A stretch of DNA of 64,000 nucleotides from NCBI GenBank assembly GCA_046290675.1, contig JBKAHA010000020.1, positions 1 to 64,000 of the forward strand, read 5' to 3'. Source of the stretch: Aureliella sp046290675 (lineage in GTDB: Bacteria; Planctomycetota; Planctomycetia; Pirellulales; Pirellulaceae). Shown in pieces: positions 61,569 to 64,000 of the stretch (positions are counted from its first letter, which is position 1; each line of letters starts with the position of its first letter). The position numbers and the translations under genes were made by a program. The notes below the pieces were generated by a model. That model made no database searches and was not told the origin of the DNA. It saw only the letters and a program-made list of their open reading frames with translations.

Positions 61569-63806
61569 ATGAACTTAGTCGATCAGAACACAAATCCAGC
61601 AAACACGCAGTCGGTCAAGCTGCGAGCTCGGCGCGACTTGCAGATCACCGAGTCTCAGTTTCAGGGGGAGAGCTGTTGGATACTCAAAGATCCGATTGCA
61701 TTGAAGTATTTTCGGCTTCGCGCACCCGAGTATCGAGTCTTCCAAATGCTCGATGATCGACATACTTACCAACAGATTCAGTGTAGTCTGCAAACCCAAT
61801 TTCCGGAGCAGAGAATCGACATTGCAAACTTGCAGCAACTAGTGGGCTCGTTTTACAAGAGTGGCTTGCTGATCGCGCACTCGGCGGGACAAGCCACTTC
61901 GCTCAAGAAAAAGGATGATGTCGATCGCCGCAGAAAAATGGTTCAGCTGCTAAGCAGTATCGTCGCGATCAAGTTTCCCGGGTTCGATCCGGATCAACTC
62001 TTGAGCTGGCTGCACCCAAAAATCAGGTGGCTTTTTACGCCTGCCGGTACAGTGATCAACATGCTGATCATGTTGTCCGCCGCGACGATGGTGCTGGTCA
62101 ACTTCGACGAATGTATGCAGCGTCTTCCGGAGTTCCAGCAATTCTTTGGGATTAAGAACTTGGTCTTTATGTTCGCGATTCTTATCGTGACCAAATCGAT
62201 CCACGAGCTAGGCCACGGACTGATGTGCAAACACTTTGGTGGAGAGTGTCACGAAATTGGATTCATGTTGTTGGTCATGACGCCAGCGATGTATTGCAAC
62301 ACGTCAGACTCTTGGATCCTTCCCAATAAATGGAAACGAATCGCAATCGGTGCTGCGGGCATGTATGTCGAAGTCGTACTGGCAGCGCTCTGCACTTTTA
62401 TTTGGTGGTGGACTGAACCGGGGGTCGTGCACTATTTGAGCCTGAACATCATGTTCCTAAGCGGAGTGAGCACAGTTGTCTTCAATGCCAACCCGCTGCT
62501 GCGTTACGACGGCTATTTCATGCTCTCGGACTACCTAGAGATCCCGAATCTATCCAGCAAAGCGAAGCTAGCTCTGACGAATCAGCTCCGAGTCCGCTGC
62601 CTCGGCATGAAGCCGCTAAACGACCGGATGCTTCCCGACCGCAATCAGGCAACTTTTGCGAGTTACAGTGTTGCCTCCTTCCTGTACCGCTGGTTCGTCA
62701 TGTTCTTCATCTTTTGGTTCCTAAACGAGGTCTTTGAGCCATATGGCCTTCAGGTCATCGGGCAAGCGATTATCGCCATATCGGTGACAGGAATGATCTT
62801 GGTGCCGCTCTTCAAGCTCGTGCGCTATTTTCAATTTCCAGGGAGATTCCGCGAAGTGCAACAACGTCCGACAGTAATCACAGCTATGGCAACGGTATTG
62901 GCCTTGTCCTTTCTCTTTCTCGTTGAGATTCCGCACTCTGTCTGGGGGCATTTCGTTGTCCGGCCTGCTGAAGCCCAGTACATGTACGTGAATGAGCCGG
63001 GGGCTATTAAGAAGGTTTATGTGGCGCCTGGCGACTCCGTCGAAGCTGGCCAAGCTTTAGTTGAGTTAGAAAATCCAGAACTGCGTCGGGAGCTGGCAGC
63101 ACTCGAGGGCAAGCTCGCTGCCTACGAAGCCGATTGGAGCACATACCAGATGCTCAACCAAAGAGAGCTTTTGTTAGATGCATCCAGGAAAGCCAGCGAA
63201 GCTCAAACTGCAGTGCGTGAATTGAGGAAATTGATTCGAACGAAGCGGAAGCAAATTGAAAGTCTTACCATCAGAGCGGATCGCGCAGGCGAAATCATTC
63301 CACCGCCCAACGTACCGGAAAAGGACCTGCCCGAAATGAAATTGGCCGCGTGGACTGGGACGCCGCTGGAACCGGAGAATGGATCTGCATTCCTAGATCG
63401 TGAAACGCTGTTCTGCATTGTGGGAGATCCCCGAAAGAAGAAAGCCGTGCTTCTAATCGATCAAAGTGATGTTCAACTTTTGAGTCCCGGACAGCAGGTG
63501 AAACTGGTTGTCCATCAGTATCGCAACAAACGACTCAATGCGATGCTAAAAGCCGTATCGCAAAATCCAATTGAGGTATTACCGCGGGAGTTATCGAAGA
63601 CGAACGGCGGGCCCGTTGCTGGCATGCCAACCCCCGAAGGCCTCGAAGAACCCTTGTTAAAGTCTTACGAAGCCACCGTCCCACTTTCGGATGTGGATAT
63701 CAAATTGCAGCCTGGAATGTTTGGTACCGCACGCGTCGAGGTCGGCAGAGCGACTATTGCATACCGCATCTGGAGGTACATCCAGACCATTATCAACTTC
63801 CGGTAG
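61569..63806 (+). CDS. PqqD-like / M50 metallopeptidase / HlyD fusion membrane protein
   Basis: 745 residues. Residues ~18-105 form a PqqD-like winged helix (RRDLQITESQFQGESCWILK, RAPEYRVFQMLD), a fold that binds leader peptides. Then a multi-pass membrane domain with site-2 protease zinc motifs HELGH at 212-216 and NPLLRYDGYF (N308-P309, D314) on separate helices, as in M50 peptidases. After more membrane segments (to ~485) follow a lipoyl half (NEPGAIKKVYVAPGDSVEAG), a helical hairpin and the second lipoyl half (LTIRADRAGEIIPP), ending with a beta-barrel. It joins leader recognition, intramembrane cleavage and envelope-spanning adaptor in one chain. Same operon as the GAF-HlyD protein. Confidence 0.88.
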   Translation: MNLVDQNTNPANTQSVKLRARRDLQITESQFQGESCWILKDPIALKYFRLRAPEYRVFQMLDDRHTYQQIQCSLQTQFPEQRIDIANLQQLVGSFYKSGLLIAHSAGQATSLKKKDDVDRRRKMVQLLSSIVAIKFPGFDPDQLLSWLHPKIRWLFTPAGTVINMLIMLSAATMVLVNFDECMQRLPEFQQFFGIKNLVFMFAILIVTKSIHELGHGLMCKHFGGECHEIGFMLLVMTPAMYCNTSDSWILPNKWKRIAIGAAGMYVEVVLAALCTFIWWWTEPGVVHYLSLNIMFLSGVSTVVFNANPLLRYDGYFMLSDYLEIPNLSSKAKLALTNQLRVRCLGMKPLNDRMLPDRNQATFASYSVASFLYRWFVMFFIFWFLNEVFEPYGLQVIGQAIIAISVTGMILVPLFKLVRYFQFPGRFREVQQRPTVITAMATVLALSFLFLVEIPHSVWGHFVVRPAEAQYMYVNEPGAIKKVYVAPGDSVEAGQALVELENPELRRELAALEGKLAAYEADWSTYQMLNQRELLLDASRKASEAQTAVRELRKLIRTKRKQIESLTIRADRAGEIIPPPNVPEKDLPEMKLAAWTGTPLEPENGSAFLDRETLFCIVGDPRKKKAVLLIDQSDVQLLSPGQQVKLVVHQYRNKRLNAMLKAVSQNPIEVLPRELSKTNGGPVAGMPTPEGLEEPLLKSYEATVPLSDVDIKLQPGMFGTARVEVGRATIAYRIWRYIQTIINFR

Positions 63807-63855
63807 TGCACCCACCAAGACAACTTGATCTGCAACCTACTCAACGAGAGATACC

Positions 63856-64000
63856 ATGACTGACCCTTCCAATAAGATCCGACTTCGGCACGACAAAAAA
63901 TATGCGACGGCTTTAGCTCTCATGATTGGACTGAGCTCCATTGTGTCGGCTGAGGGCCAAGAAGCAGCGGCCACGAAATCCTCGACGCAGATCGCGTCCA
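63856..64000 (+). CDS. N-terminus of an exported protein (cut by window edge)
   Basis: ATG 63856 is preceded by GAGAG. The 48 visible residues begin MTDPSNKIRLRHDKKYATAL and continue ALMIGLSSIVSAEG, a basic region plus hydrophobic core that reads as a signal peptide. It starts 49 bp after the PqqD-M50-HlyD gene. In this position an outer-membrane TolC-like channel would be expected, but too little is present to say. Confidence 0.6.
   Translation, partial: MTDPSNKIRLRHDKKYATALALMIGLSSIVSAEGQEAAATKSSTQIAS

Overview
The window reads as a chromosomal segment of a planctomycete, most likely Pirellulales and Rhodopirellula-like. The evidence is a partial sulfatase, several secreted proteins of no recognised family, two short ECF sigma factors of the planctomycete type, two Ser/Thr kinases with membrane anchors, and four very large proteins that start with a Glu-Leu-(E/D)-x-R-x-x-Leu-Ser (LEPR-XLL-like) motif. 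No rRNA, tRNA, CRISPR array or intact insertion sequence was seen.

Layout. 1-5.6 kb: sulfatase end, a nucleoside deaminase, a DASH cryptochrome, and a thioredoxin/retropepsin-like fusion whose protease residues are lost. 6.2-8.4 kb: a Ser/Thr kinase. 8.8-13.5 kb: small secreted or membrane proteins of unknown function on the minus strand, followed by two decayed genes (one an FHA protein). 13.7-16.3 kb: a divergent ECF sigma factor/Ser-Thr kinase pair. 17.2-31.2 kb: three tandem LEPR-type surface proteins. One carries seven ~518-bp repeats coding for thrombospondin-type-3 calcium-binding modules; another is a metzincin protease with RTX-like repeats and a His-rich tail. 31.5-37.8 kb: a carbohydrate locus (GH43-like, TlpA-like, MGH1-like hydrolase). 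37.9-43.3 kb: a five-gene minus-strand operon (NtrB-like kinase, NtrC-like activator, esterase, EthD protein, pyruvyltransferase-like protein). 43.7-45.7 kb: a SulP anion transporter.

Between the kinase operon and the SulP gene lie two outward-facing sigma-54 -24/-12 promoters and, between them, a perfect 17-bp palindrome. Together with the neighbouring NtrC-like activator this looks like a self-contained sigma-54 circuit. 45.8-49.3 kb is a gene graveyard: an AraC fragment, a nonsense-broken copy of the metzincin tail joined to a new helical-repeat region, an intact ECF sigma factor, and a truncated, frameshifted second SulP. 50.1-55.8 kb holds the fourth LEPR giant. 56.2-57.0 kb has a Flp pilin and a chimeric TadG/TadE remnant.

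The right end (57.4-64 kb) holds a short SecA-like ATPase, divergent from a GAF-HlyD membrane adaptor, a PqqD-M50-HlyD membrane protein and the start of a further exported protein. This resembles a dedicated export machine. Its closeness to four large surface proteins that lack an ordinary signal peptide invites the hypothesis, not proven by sequence, that it exports them.
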